64,000 nucleotides of DNA from Humibacillus xanthopallidus (GTDB taxonomy: Bacteria; Actinomycetota; Actinomycetes; Actinomycetales; Dermatophilaceae): assembly GCF_006717145.1 (NCBI RefSeq), contig NZ_VFQF01000001.1, forward strand, positions 1,488,001 through 1,552,000, in the 5' to 3' direction. This document shows positions 25,609-33,803 of this stretch, one piece after another. The notes under the pieces are model-generated. The model was given only the letters and a program-made list of their open reading frames with translations. It had not been told where the DNA came from and searched no databases. Position 1 is the first letter of the stretch, and every line of letters starts with the position of its first letter. A program made the position numbers and the translations under genes.

Positions 25609-26721
25609 TCACTGCGAGACGACGTCGGGCAGCCCCGACGGCAGGCGAACCGTGAAGCGGGCGCCACCGGCCTCGTTGGCATCAACCGCCACCGTGCCGC
25701 CGTGCGCCTCGACGAGGCCGCGCACGACGTAGAGCCCGAGGCCCGTGCTCGCGTTGCCCGGGCCGTGCCAGAAGCGGCCGAAGATCTTCTCGCGGTCGGC
25801 AGGCGGGATGCCCTCGCCCTCGTCGTCGACGTGCACGATGACCCACTCGCCGTGCCGGTCGAGCGTCACCGTGACGAGACCGTCGCCGTGACGCAGGGCG
25901 TTCTCGATGAGGTTGAAGAAGATCTGCTCGAGGCGGTCGGCGTCGGCCCACATCTCCGGCACCCCGTCGGCCGCCGCGGAGGCGCCGAGCTGGAGGCGCA
26001 CCGCACCGGGCGCACGGCCCAGTTCGTGCCGCACGACATGGGTACGCAGCAGGTCATGAAGGTCGACGGGCCCGAGCCGCAGGTTGAGGCTGTCGGAGTC
26101 GAGGCGCGAGATGTCGAGCAGCTCGGTGATCAGCCGCGTCAGCCGGTTGGCGTCGGCCTCGATCGTCTCGATCATGAGGCGCTTCTGCTCGTCGGTGAAG
26201 CGGTCCCAGCGACGCAGCAGGCTGCTCGTGAAACCGGTCACCGAGGTGAGCGGCGCGCGCAGCTCGTGGGCGACCGTCGACAGCACCGTGGCCTGGTCGC
26301 GCTCGGCGCGCTGACGCGCCTCGGCGTCGCGCAGACCGAGCAGCACCCGCTCGACGTGGTCGTCGCCGTCCTGGCCGGCGCGTACGTAGCGGGCGGTGAC
26401 GAGCACCTCGTTGCCGCGCGGGCCGACGAGCAGCTTCTCGAGGTGGCCGGTGCGGCTCACCGCCCCGTTCCACGGGTCGACGTGGGCCCACCAGTCGCGG
26501 CCGTACTTGTCCGTCAGCGGCAGCACGTCGTCGACGGTTCGACCGACGAGGTCGCCCGCATCCGGCAGCTCGAGGACGCGCAGCGCCTCGGCGTTGACGA
26601 GGCGGACCCGACGGTCGGCACCGATGACGACGAGCCCGTCAGGCAGCAGCTCGGCCATCGACGAGACCGGCGCGACGGAACCAGGGGTGGTCGGCACCCG
26701 CTCACCGTCGTCGGTGCTCAT
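25609..26721 (-). CDS. soluble PAS-domain sensor histidine kinase
   Basis: Cytoplasmic two-component kinase of 370 residues from ATG 26721 (MSTDDGERVPTTPG). A PAS domain covers about 20-130 (DGLVVIGADRRVRLVNAEAL). The phospho-acceptor H-box is STVAHELRAPLTSVTGF with His152. The ATPase domain shows N-box LIENALRHG, G1 DDEGEGIP, F-box FGRFWHG and G2 GLGLYVV. There are no membrane segments, and no response regulator gene lies in the window, so it is an orphan. A kinase between the tsnR-type gene and pheS is also found, as I recall, in streptomycetes, so the context appears conserved; the signal it senses is unknown. Confidence 0.92.
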   Translation of the reverse strand: MSTDDGERVPTTPGSVAPVSSMAELLPDGLVVIGADRRVRLVNAEALRVLELPDAGDLVGRTVDDVLPLTDKYGRDWWAHVDPWNGAVSRTGHLEKLLVGPRGNEVLVTARYVRAGQDGDDHVERVLLGLRDAEARQRAERDQATVLSTVAHELRAPLTSVTGFTSSLLRRWDRFTDEQKRLMIETIEADANRLTRLITELLDISRLDSDSLNLRLGPVDLHDLLRTHVVRHELGRAPGAVRLQLGASAAADGVPEMWADADRLEQIFFNLIENALRHGDGLVTVTLDRHGEWVIVHVDDEGEGIPPADREKIFGRFWHGPGNASTGLGLYVVRGLVEAHGGTVAVDANEAGGARFTVRLPSGLPDVVSQ

Positions 26722-26760
26722 GCTCGGAAGGATAACCACGGCCGACCGCACCCCGGGGAG

Positions 26761-27573
26761 TCAGCCTGTGACCCGGCGCGCCTCCGCCGACGCATAGAGG
26801 CAGACGGTGGCCGCCATCGCGAGGTTGAGCGACTCGGCATGACCGTAGATCGGCACGCGCACGACCTCGTCGCAGGCGTCCCTGATCTCCGGCGGAAGAC
26901 CCCAGGCCTCGTTGCCCATGACCCAGGCGTTGCCGGGGTTGCCGCGCCCGAGGTTGAGCTCGTGGAGCAGGGTCGTGCCCGCGCCGTCGGCCGCGAGCAG
27001 ACGCACGCCGCGGCCGCGCAGGGCCGCGAAGATGTCGGGCACCGCAGCACCCACGCTGATCGGCAGGTGCCACAGCGAGCCGACCGTGGATCGCACGACC
27101 TTGCTGTTGTAGACGTCGACGCTCGCGTTGCTGACGATCACGGCGTCGGCGCCGGCGGCATCCGCCCCGCGGATGACCGTGCCCGCGTTTCCGGGGTCGC
27201 GCACGTTGGTCAGCACGCACACGAGGGCGTCGGGCGGCAGGTCCGCGACCACACTGGCCAGCGGCACGTCGAGCACACGGCATACGGCGGCGATGCCCTG
27301 GGGCGACTCCGTGTCGACCATCGCGGCGAGCACCTCGGGGCTCACCTCGTGCACCCACAGCTGCGCGGCTCGCGCCGCGTCGACGATGGCCGTATGCCGC
27401 GTGGCCGCCTCGGGCGTCACGTAGACGTCGCGGACGAGGTCGGGTCGGAAGGCGACCGCCTCGCGGACGGCCTGCGGGCCCTCGGCGACGAACTCACCGG
27501 TGCGCGAACGCACCGAGCGCCGGGACAGCGCCCGCACCGCCTTGACCCGATCAGATCGGGGGTTGGTCAGCAC
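26761..27573 (-). CDS. TrmH/SpoU-family RNA 2'-O-methyltransferase (TsnR-like)
   Basis: SPOUT methyltransferase of 270 residues. An N-terminal substrate-binding domain (residues 1-90; FVAEGPQAVREAV) is followed by the knotted domain with the three SpoU motifs: LTNVRDPGNAGTVIRGADAA, NAWVMGNEAWGL, and VPIYGHAESLNLAMAATVCL. GTG 27573 has GGGAG five bases upstream; the longer open frame is not used. The position after rplT matches tsnR of mycobacteria and streptomycetes. The target is probably 23S rRNA, but the nucleotide cannot be told. Confidence 0.93.
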   Translation of the reverse strand: MLTNPRSDRVKAVRALSRRSVRSRTGEFVAEGPQAVREAVAFRPDLVRDVYVTPEAATRHTAIVDAARAAQLWVHEVSPEVLAAMVDTESPQGIAAVCRVLDVPLASVVADLPPDALVCVLTNVRDPGNAGTVIRGADAAGADAVIVSNASVDVYNSKVVRSTVGSLWHLPISVGAAVPDIFAALRGRGVRLLAADGAGTTLLHELNLGRGNPGNAWVMGNEAWGLPPEIRDACDEVVRVPIYGHAESLNLAMAATVCLYASAEARRVTG

Positions 27574-27626
27574 GGGTGCTCCCGGCGCTCGGTCTGCGCT
27601 GCGCTGCTGAGGTCGCGTGGCGTCGC

Positions 27627-28019
27627 TCAGGCGGCGTCGCCGGCAGCCTTGGCCTCCGCCGGGGCGGGGACGTTGGCGCGCGACACCTCGACGAGCGCGG
27701 TGAAGGCCGCGGCGTCGTTGACGGCGAGGTCGGCGAGGATCTTGCGGTCGACCTCGACACCCGCGAGCTTGAGGCCCTGCATGAACCGGTTGTACGTCAT
27801 GCCGTTGGCGCGGGCCGCAGCGTTGATGCGCTGGATCCACAGGCGACGGAAGTCGCCCTTCTTGGCGCGACGGTCACGGTAGGCGTAGCCGAGCGAGTGG
27901 GTGACCTGCTCCTTGGCCTTGCGGTAGAGACGCGACCGCTGACCGCGGTAACCGCTCGCGCGCTCGAGAACGACGCGACGCTTCTTCTGGGCGTTGACTG
28001 CCCGCTTCACGCGTGCCAC
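27627..28019 (-). CDS. rplT: 50S ribosomal protein L20
   Basis: Binds 23S rRNA early in 50S assembly. It has 130 residues, starting with the family pattern [20 protein letters not shown], and [20 protein letters not shown] in the middle. The GTG start has AAGGAG seven bases upstream. A 15-residue Ala/Pro-rich tail is typical for actinobacteria. It is third in infC-rpmI-rplT. Confidence 0.97.
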   Translation of the reverse strand: MARVKRAVNAQKKRRVVLERASGYRGQRSRLYRKAKEQVTHSLGYAYRDRRAKKGDFRRLWIQRINAAARANGMTYNRFMQGLKLAGVEVDRKILADLAVNDAAAFTALVEVSRANVPAPAEAKAAGDAA

Positions 28020-28114
28020 GTGAATACTCCTTCTGTACTAAGCACCGAGGTGGTGCTGCTGGCGGAACCGAGAGGACCCGGCTGCTCAGCTGAATGCTGG
28101 GTAGGGGGTTCGGC

Positions 28115-28309
28115 TCACTTGCCGAGGAGCTTCTTGACCTTCTTGGCGTCCGGCTTCGACAGCTCGACGTCGTTCGCGATGGAACGCATCTTCTTGCTCG
28201 ACTTGTGCTCGAGCAGGTGACGGCCGCCGGCCTGCTCACGCATCACCTTGCCGGTGCCGGTGAGGCGGAAACGCTTCTTCGCACCGCTGTGCGTCTTCAT
28301 CTTCGGCAT
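28115..28309 (-). CDS. rpmI: 50S ribosomal protein L35
   Basis: 64 residues from ATG 28309 (MPKMKTHSGAKKRFRLTGTG), ending SKPDAKKVKKLLGK. The frame is open 14 codons further upstream, but the conserved protein starts at MPKMKT. It lies 93 bases after infC and 95 bases before rplT; both gaps are free of other genes. Confidence 0.97.
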   Translation of the reverse strand: MPKMKTHSGAKKRFRLTGTGKVMREQAGGRHLLEHKSSKKMRSIANDVELSKPDAKKVKKLLGK

Positions 28310-28402
28310 GGGGGCCGATCTCCTTCGTGTTGCGTGCGCCGGTGGGCGCACGTGGTCTGTCGGGCCCGGGGGCTCGCGCCTCCGGTGCTCACCGCCGGCC
28401 GG

Positions 28403-29083
28403 TCACTCGGCGGCGGCGGCCTGCTCGGTCGGGACCTGCTCGGCCTGGTCGGCCGCCTGGGTCTCGTCGGTGTGCTCGGTGAGCTCGGTCGTCTCGATGT
28501 GCTCGGCGTGCGCGGCGTCGCTGGCGGCTCCGCGCTGCTCGCGGGAGCGGCGCTGCTCGGCCTTGGCCTCGGCCTTCTTCTTCGTCGGGCCGATCACCAT
28601 GATCATGTTGCGACCGTCCTGCTTCGGAGCCGACTCGACGTAGCCGAGCTCGACGATGTCCTCGGCGAGGCGCTCGAGCAGGCGGCGACCGAGCTCCGGT
28701 CGGCTCTGCTCGCGGCCGCGGAACATGATCGTCACCTTGACCTTGTCACCGGCCTTGAGGAACCGCTCGACGTGGCCCTTCTTGGTGCCGTAGTCGTGCG
28801 GGTCGATCTTCGGTCGGAGCTTGATCTCCTTGATGACGGTGTTGACCTGGTTCTTGCGTGCTTCCCGTGCCTTCATGGCGGCTTCGTACTTGAACTTGCC
28901 GAAGTCCATGAGCTTGGCGACCGGCGGCTTGGCCATGGGCGCCACCTCGACGAGGTCGAGGTTCGCCTCCTCTGCCAGACGAAGCGCGTCCTCGACGCGC
29001 ACGATGCCGACCTGCTCGCCGTTGGGGCCAACCAAGCGCACTTCCGGGACCCGGATGCGCTCGTTGATGCGAGGCTCGCTGAT
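28403..29083 (-). CDS. infC: translation initiation factor IF-3 with AUC start codon
   Basis: Prevents premature 50S joining and checks the start codon. The conserved N-terminus [20 protein letters not shown] runs upstream of the first conventional start. The reading frame begins at an ATC at 29083, with TTAGGAG six bases before it. A near-cognate start is the hallmark of infC autoregulation, since IF-3 rejects its own message when abundant. From here the protein has 226 residues, including a 45-residue acidic tail ([20 protein letters not shown]) common in actinobacteria. Starting at a conventional codon near 29041 would remove 14 conserved residues. Confidence 0.95.
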   Translation of the reverse strand: MSEPRINERIRVPEVRLVGPNGEQVGIVRVEDALRLAEEANLDLVEVAPMAKPPVAKLMDFGKFKYEAAMKAREARKNQVNTVIKEIKLRPKIDPHDYGTKKGHVERFLKAGDKVKVTIMFRGREQSRPELGRRLLERLAEDIVELGYVESAPKQDGRNMIMVIGPTKKKAEAKAEQRRSREQRGAASDAAHAEHIETTELTEHTDETQAADQAEQVPTEQAAAAE

Positions 29084-29374
29084 GTGGTGCTCCTAAGTTC
29101 GATGAATGGGTGACCTGCGGGGTGCTGCTCTCGTGCTGGTGCTGCTCGCGACCACCATGAGAAAAGGCTCCCCGTGAGTGCACGAGGAGCCCAGGTTGAC
29201 GTATGCCGGAAGGAAACCTTCGGGGCGTACGGCACAGTCCGCAGGACTCCCGGAGGAGCCACCGATCTGTGCGACCTTGGACCCGGCGACCTGACGGTCG
29301 GCGCGGGTGGAAGCGAGCTTCTCTTGCACGTCGATCCCTCGTCATCGCCGGAGCGGTGGCAGGGGAAGGACTGG
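29084..29374 (-). promoter_or_regulatory. infC leader with internal intrinsic terminator
   Basis: This 291-base gap holds no gene I accept. At 29166-29191 the minus strand forms GGCTCC-T-CGTG/CACG-G-GGAGCC, followed by TTTTC, a strong terminator only about 75 bases before the infC start. It may end transcription from the upstream transporter gene. If the infC promoter lies further upstream in the gap, it would be an attenuator in the ribosomal-protein operon leader. Sequences that could pair with the left arm (ggctcctccgggag near 29250) make an antiterminator possible. Confidence 0.6.
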
Positions 29375-30682
29375 TCAGTGCTCCACGATAGCAGCCGGCA
29401 CGCCAGGCTCCGAATCGGCAGCGGTCCTTGCCGGTGACGCCTTCGACGGGGCCTGCTCGGGCGAGTGCGCGCGACCGCGGGCGCCACCGAGCATGCCGGC
29501 GCCGGCGACGAGCACGCCGAGCGCCGAGACGACAAGGAAGCCCCAACGCCAGCCGCCGTGGTCGATGGCGAAGCCGGCGAGCGGGGCACCGACGGCCGAG
29601 CCGGCCGTCATCGCCGACCCGTGCCAGCCCATCATCTCGCCGCGGAAGCGCTCGGGCACGACCCGGCTCAGCTGCTCGACGGTCGCCGTGATCGTCGGGG
29701 CGCAGAGGAAGCCGGACAACGTCACGAGCACGGCGAAGCTCGGCACGCCCACCGCGAGCGCGACGGGCGCCGTGGTCGCGGCGAGCCCGCCGAGCAGCCA
29801 GAAGACGGAGAACGACCGGTGCCAGGCGCCGTAGACGAGACCGCCGACGAGGGAGCCGGCACCCCAGAGCGCGAGGATCCAGCCGATGGACGCCGTGGCC
29901 TCGAAGGAGCGCAGGGCCGCGACGATCGAGACGTCGGTGCCGCTGAGCACGAGGGTCGTGCACGCCGCCGCGAGGTAGACCGCCGCCACGCGCACGGTGA
30001 TGAAGCCGCGCCAGGCGCCGGGGACGGGCTCCGGGTCTGCTGCCCCCTCGATGGCGTCGGCGCTCTCCGTGTCGTCACGAGTCGGGTCAGGCACGTCGGG
30101 AGCGGCCTTGATCGCGGGGTTGGCCACCCAGAGGACGCAGCCGGCGAGGACCGCGGCCATCTCGACCGTGAAGAGGGCCCAGCCGGTGTTCCAGGTCGTC
30201 GCGAGCCACACGCCGAGCGCCGGGCCGGCCATGAACGACAGCTCCGTCGCGGCTGAGTCGAGCGAGAGTGCGGTGCGTCGCTGGTGCTCGGGGACCGAGC
30301 GGATGATGACCTGGCGCAGGATCGAGAAGGTCGGCACGACGAAGAGCCCGGCGAGCGCGGCGAGCGCCATGAGGGGCGCATAGCCGACCCAGGGGGCGAT
30401 CGACCAGCAGACGAGCTGGATGAGCAGGGAGGGCGCCACGGTGCGCCGCAGGCCCTGCCGGTCGAGCAGCCGGCCGCGCCACGGCCCCGAGATGGCGATG
30501 GCGATGGTGGCCGCGGCGGTGACGAGACCGGCCTGGCCGTAGCTGCGCCCGAGCGCCGTGACCACATGCAGCGTGAGCAGCACGGTGCCGGCGAACATCG
30601 GGATGCGGATGAGCAGACCCAGCGCCAGCGCGTTGCGCGTGTCACGGATCGCGAGCACGTGACGGTACTGACCCACATCCAT
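29375..30682 (-). CDS. MFS transporter
   Basis: Integral membrane protein of 435 residues with about twelve hydrophobic segments and the loop motif GRLLDRQGLRR between helices 2 and 3, typical of the major facilitator superfamily. A charged central loop (about 195-225; DDTESADAIEGAADPEPV) separates the halves. The C-terminus is hydrophilic. The substrate is unknown; proteins of this subfamily are usually called drug or sugar exporters without proof. It starts 12 bases after the TPR-CHAT gene and may be co-transcribed with it. Confidence 0.88.
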   Translation of the reverse strand: MDVGQYRHVLAIRDTRNALALGLLIRIPMFAGTVLLTLHVVTALGRSYGQAGLVTAAATIAIAISGPWRGRLLDRQGLRRTVAPSLLIQLVCWSIAPWVGYAPLMALAALAGLFVVPTFSILRQVIIRSVPEHQRRTALSLDSAATELSFMAGPALGVWLATTWNTGWALFTVEMAAVLAGCVLWVANPAIKAAPDVPDPTRDDTESADAIEGAADPEPVPGAWRGFITVRVAAVYLAAACTTLVLSGTDVSIVAALRSFEATASIGWILALWGAGSLVGGLVYGAWHRSFSVFWLLGGLAATTAPVALAVGVPSFAVLVTLSGFLCAPTITATVEQLSRVVPERFRGEMMGWHGSAMTAGSAVGAPLAGFAIDHGGWRWGFLVVSALGVLVAGAGMLGGARGRAHSPEQAPSKASPARTAADSEPGVPAAIVEH

Positions 30683-30694
30683 CCGAGAAGCCTC

Positions 30695-33658
30695 TCACCT
30701 GCCGCCGACACCCGGCACCGGGGTTTCGGCTGACCGGGTGCCGCCCTCGGCCACCCACGCCGCCCAGTAGAAGGGATCCCGGTGGTGGCCTCGGACGGCG
30801 AGCTGCGCGGCGCGCAGGGCGGCAGGCCAGGAGTGTCCGTCGGCGTGGGCGGCATACATCGTCGTCATGAGCTCGGCCGTCACCCGGTCGTCGACCGACC
30901 ACAGGCTGGCGACGCAACAGCCGGCACCGGCCGCGAGCGCCGCGGTCCGCAGGCCGAGCACCGTGCCGTCGACGTCGTCGACCGCACTGACGCCGGTCTC
31001 GCAGGCGGAGAGCACGACGAGCTCGGTCGCCTCGAGGTCGAGCAGGGCGAGCTCGGCAGCGGTGACGACCCCCGTGCCGATGTCGGGCGAGGTGGGCGCG
31101 CCGGCGAGCCATCCGGTGAAGCCCGCCAGCAGCAGGGCGGACCGGGTCGACGGCTCGCTCGGCCCGACCTCGCGCAGCCACTGCACGCGCCGCCGGTGGC
31201 GCGCTGACGGGTCGTCGACCGAGGTGGCCGCCTCCCCCATCGGCGACCAGCCCATGCCCTCCTCCTCGTCGGGCTCGCGGGTGACGACGATGTCGCCCCG
31301 CGCCTCGATGACCTGGGCGCGGGGCTCGCGCTGCTCGCGCTCGCTGGCGAAGGCGTCGATGAAGGTGCCGTGGCTGGCCACGTGCAGGATGCCGGGGGCG
31401 ACGGCGGTGAGGAGCGCTCCCCTGCTGGCCTCAGCTCCGAGGCGGGGTGCCACGCCGAGCACACGGCCGACCTCCTGCGCCTCGGCGCGCGTCCACGGCA
31501 GCGCGGTGGGGCGCATCTCGAGCCGCACGCCGGGGACGAGCGAGACCCCGAGATCGAAGTCTGCGTCACCGAGGACGAGGGCTTGGCCGGGGTGTCGCTC
31601 TGCAGGCCCGGCCGGACCGGTGACGAGCCACCGCGCGCTCGGCACCAGGGAGACCTCGAGGCTGTCGATCAGCGGTGTGCCGTCGACACCTGGCAGCAAC
31701 CCGAGGGGGACGCGTGCCCACTGGCCGTGTGGAGCGACGACGACCCGCGAGACGCGCTCGAGGTGGTCGGCCAGGGGCAGCAGTCCTTCGGTGAGGCCCG
31801 CGAAGGTGGGTGGCGCAGGCTCGGCCTCGCGCCCCACCGGGGTGAGACGGCGCGCGGCTCCCAGGTCGCCCGAGCCGGCAGGCAGCCGGGACTCATGCAC
31901 GAGGGCGGCTCGACGGAGCCGGTCGTCCACCTCGTCCACCGTGCCCAGCCGTTCGAACCGCGCGGGACCGTGCTGCCTCACGAGGACGGCGACATACCCC
32001 GCCGTCGACCCCGGGCCCGGTGGCCGCTCGCGCACGATGTCGACGAGCAGGGTGGCGTCGTCGAGGGTGGCCTGCACCTCTGCGAGGTGGACCCGCCGGG
32101 CGGCGCGTCCCGGCACCGATCGTTGCAGCGCCCGCTCGGCCGCGTCGAGGCGCTCGGCCGCCTCGACCCGACGGCGCCGGGCCTCGCGCACGGTGCGGAC
32201 CTCGGAGCCGTCGAGGTCGAGCGTGGCGAGCTCGCTGCGCAGCGCTCTCACCTCGTCGGCGACCTCGCTGCCGGCCAGCCCTCGCACCCAGGCACTCCCG
32301 GCGCGCTCCTGCAGCACCCCCTTCCGGGAGAGCAGTGCGTCGTAGAGCCAGTCGACGAGCACGCCGCCGCTCGCCGCCGGCAGGCACGCCCCGACCACGG
32401 CCTCGGTGCGGTGGTGGACGGGCCGCAGCTGGTGGCGGGCCGACCGGCTCGACGACCCGATGAGCGCGCGGTCGAGCATCTCGTCGTCGATCTCGAGCGT
32501 CTCGCGTGCGACGCGTTCGAGGAGCTCGCCGTCGCCGGCCACGGCCGCCGCCTCGAGCAGGACGGAGAGGGCCCGCTCGGGCACCTCGTGGGCGGCCGCC
32601 GTGCCCTCGATCTCGTCGAACCAGGGACGCAGCAGGTCGATGGCGTCGCCGTGCCGGCCGGCGTCGGCCAGGACGCGTCCGCGCATCGACCTCACGAGCC
32701 AGCTCGTCGCACGTGTGAGCGCGTGCTCGGCGTCGACCCGCTGGGCCTGCGCGCTGATGCTGTCGGCGCTCTCCCGGTCCCTTCGCAGCACGGCGATCTC
32801 GGCGGAGTTGACGAGCGAGATCGCATAGTCCTCGGCGGCGTCGGGCAGCGCGGTGCGGAAGAGCGCCTGCGCCTGCTCGAAGTAGGAGTCCGCCACCCCC
32901 AGCTCGGACGAGGTCGCCTCGTTGACGAACTCGTCCGAGATCCAGAGGGGTCCGCGGGTGTCGGCGATCTCGCGGTGCACGCTGCCGAGGTTGTCGACGG
33001 AGACCGCCAGCTCGGCCGCCGGCACGCCGAGACGGTGGTCGATCTCGACCACCTCGCGCAGCAGCTCGGCCGCCCGCGTCAGGTCCCCTCGCGACTGCAG
33101 CACGAGGGCGAGGTTGTTGAGCAGCGCGGCACGCAGCCCTTCCTGCTCGCCGACGGACTCACTCGCGGGCACGTCGGCCAGGCCGTCGACCAGCGCCTCC
33201 TCGGCCCCGCGGAGGTCACCCAGCTCTCGCAGCATGTCTCCGAGGAGGTTGAGCAGCTGGGGTCGCAACGGCGGGCTCCCTTGCAGGGGTGGGCCGCCCA
33301 CCTCGACGGCGGCTCGCAGGATGTTCGTCGCGGCGATCTGCATCCCGTGGCGCCCGAGGCGTCGCGCATAGGTTCGCACCGGTGCCGACTCGCCCGTCAC
33401 CTGCTGCGCCAGCAACGCGATGTTGCCGCCGATCGCGAGCACGGCGAGCCCGGCGTCGGGGTCGGCGTCGTCCCAGACCGCGCCGGCGAGGGTGAGGAGG
33501 GCGTCGTAGGCGCCGAGGACGTTGGCCGCGACGAAGAGGTCGTCTGCCGGCACCTCACGCGCACGGGCATCCACGTCGTCGACGCGCGCCCGGCCGGCGG
33601 CCACCTCGGCGCAGACCGCTCGCAGCTCGTCCAGCCACTCGCCCGTCTCGACAGCCAT
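30695..33658 (-). CDS. TPR-CHAT domain protein (caspase-like peptidase)
   Basis: A 987-residue protein from ATG 33658, which follows GAGGGGGAG. Residues about 80-450 are helical TPR-like repeats (LLNLLGDMLRELGDLRGAEE, ALLNNLALVLQSRGDLTRAA). The C-terminal CHAT domain has the catalytic pair His763 in GILHVASHG and Cys886 in VVLSACETG, and the usual end WAAWVAEGG. CHAT enzymes are caspase-related cysteine peptidases. Some act in defence with effectors such as gRAMP or gasdermin, while many stand-alone actinobacterial ones are uncharacterised. The neighbours (MFS transporter downstream, EF-G-like gene divergent) include no known effector. The target protein is unknown. Confidence 0.9.
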   Translation of the reverse strand: MAVETGEWLDELRAVCAEVAAGRARVDDVDARAREVPADDLFVAANVLGAYDALLTLAGAVWDDADPDAGLAVLAIGGNIALLAQQVTGESAPVRTYARRLGRHGMQIAATNILRAAVEVGGPPLQGSPPLRPQLLNLLGDMLRELGDLRGAEEALVDGLADVPASESVGEQEGLRAALLNNLALVLQSRGDLTRAAELLREVVEIDHRLGVPAAELAVSVDNLGSVHREIADTRGPLWISDEFVNEATSSELGVADSYFEQAQALFRTALPDAAEDYAISLVNSAEIAVLRRDRESADSISAQAQRVDAEHALTRATSWLVRSMRGRVLADAGRHGDAIDLLRPWFDEIEGTAAAHEVPERALSVLLEAAAVAGDGELLERVARETLEIDDEMLDRALIGSSSRSARHQLRPVHHRTEAVVGACLPAASGGVLVDWLYDALLSRKGVLQERAGSAWVRGLAGSEVADEVRALRSELATLDLDGSEVRTVREARRRRVEAAERLDAAERALQRSVPGRAARRVHLAEVQATLDDATLLVDIVRERPPGPGSTAGYVAVLVRQHGPARFERLGTVDEVDDRLRRAALVHESRLPAGSGDLGAARRLTPVGREAEPAPPTFAGLTEGLLPLADHLERVSRVVVAPHGQWARVPLGLLPGVDGTPLIDSLEVSLVPSARWLVTGPAGPAERHPGQALVLGDADFDLGVSLVPGVRLEMRPTALPWTRAEAQEVGRVLGVAPRLGAEASRGALLTAVAPGILHVASHGTFIDAFASEREQREPRAQVIEARGDIVVTREPDEEEGMGWSPMGEAATSVDDPSARHRRRVQWLREVGPSEPSTRSALLLAGFTGWLAGAPTSPDIGTGVVTAAELALLDLEATELVVLSACETGVSAVDDVDGTVLGLRTAALAAGAGCCVASLWSVDDRVTAELMTTMYAAHADGHSWPAALRAAQLAVRGHHRDPFYWAAWVAEGGTRSAETPVPGVGGR

Positions 33659-33803
33659 GGCTCCCCCTCGGATCCGTCGCATCAACGGTAGCCCCGGCCA
33701 CGCGGCCGCAGGGTGCTCTGGCGAACCCGACGTGACGAGCCAGACAGGCCGGGCCGCATACGGGCTCTTGTGAACCGTGGCGTCGGAGGAGAAGGGTGGG
33801 GGC

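Noticed and set aside
24260-25612. Longer PheS starting upstream of 25438
   Set aside because: The extra region encodes the duplicated hairpins and the promoter and is not conserved.
29093-29329. 78-codon frame in the infC leader
   Set aside because: It runs through the terminator hairpin, has no clear ribosome site and resembles no protein; the IF-3 frame starts inside it.
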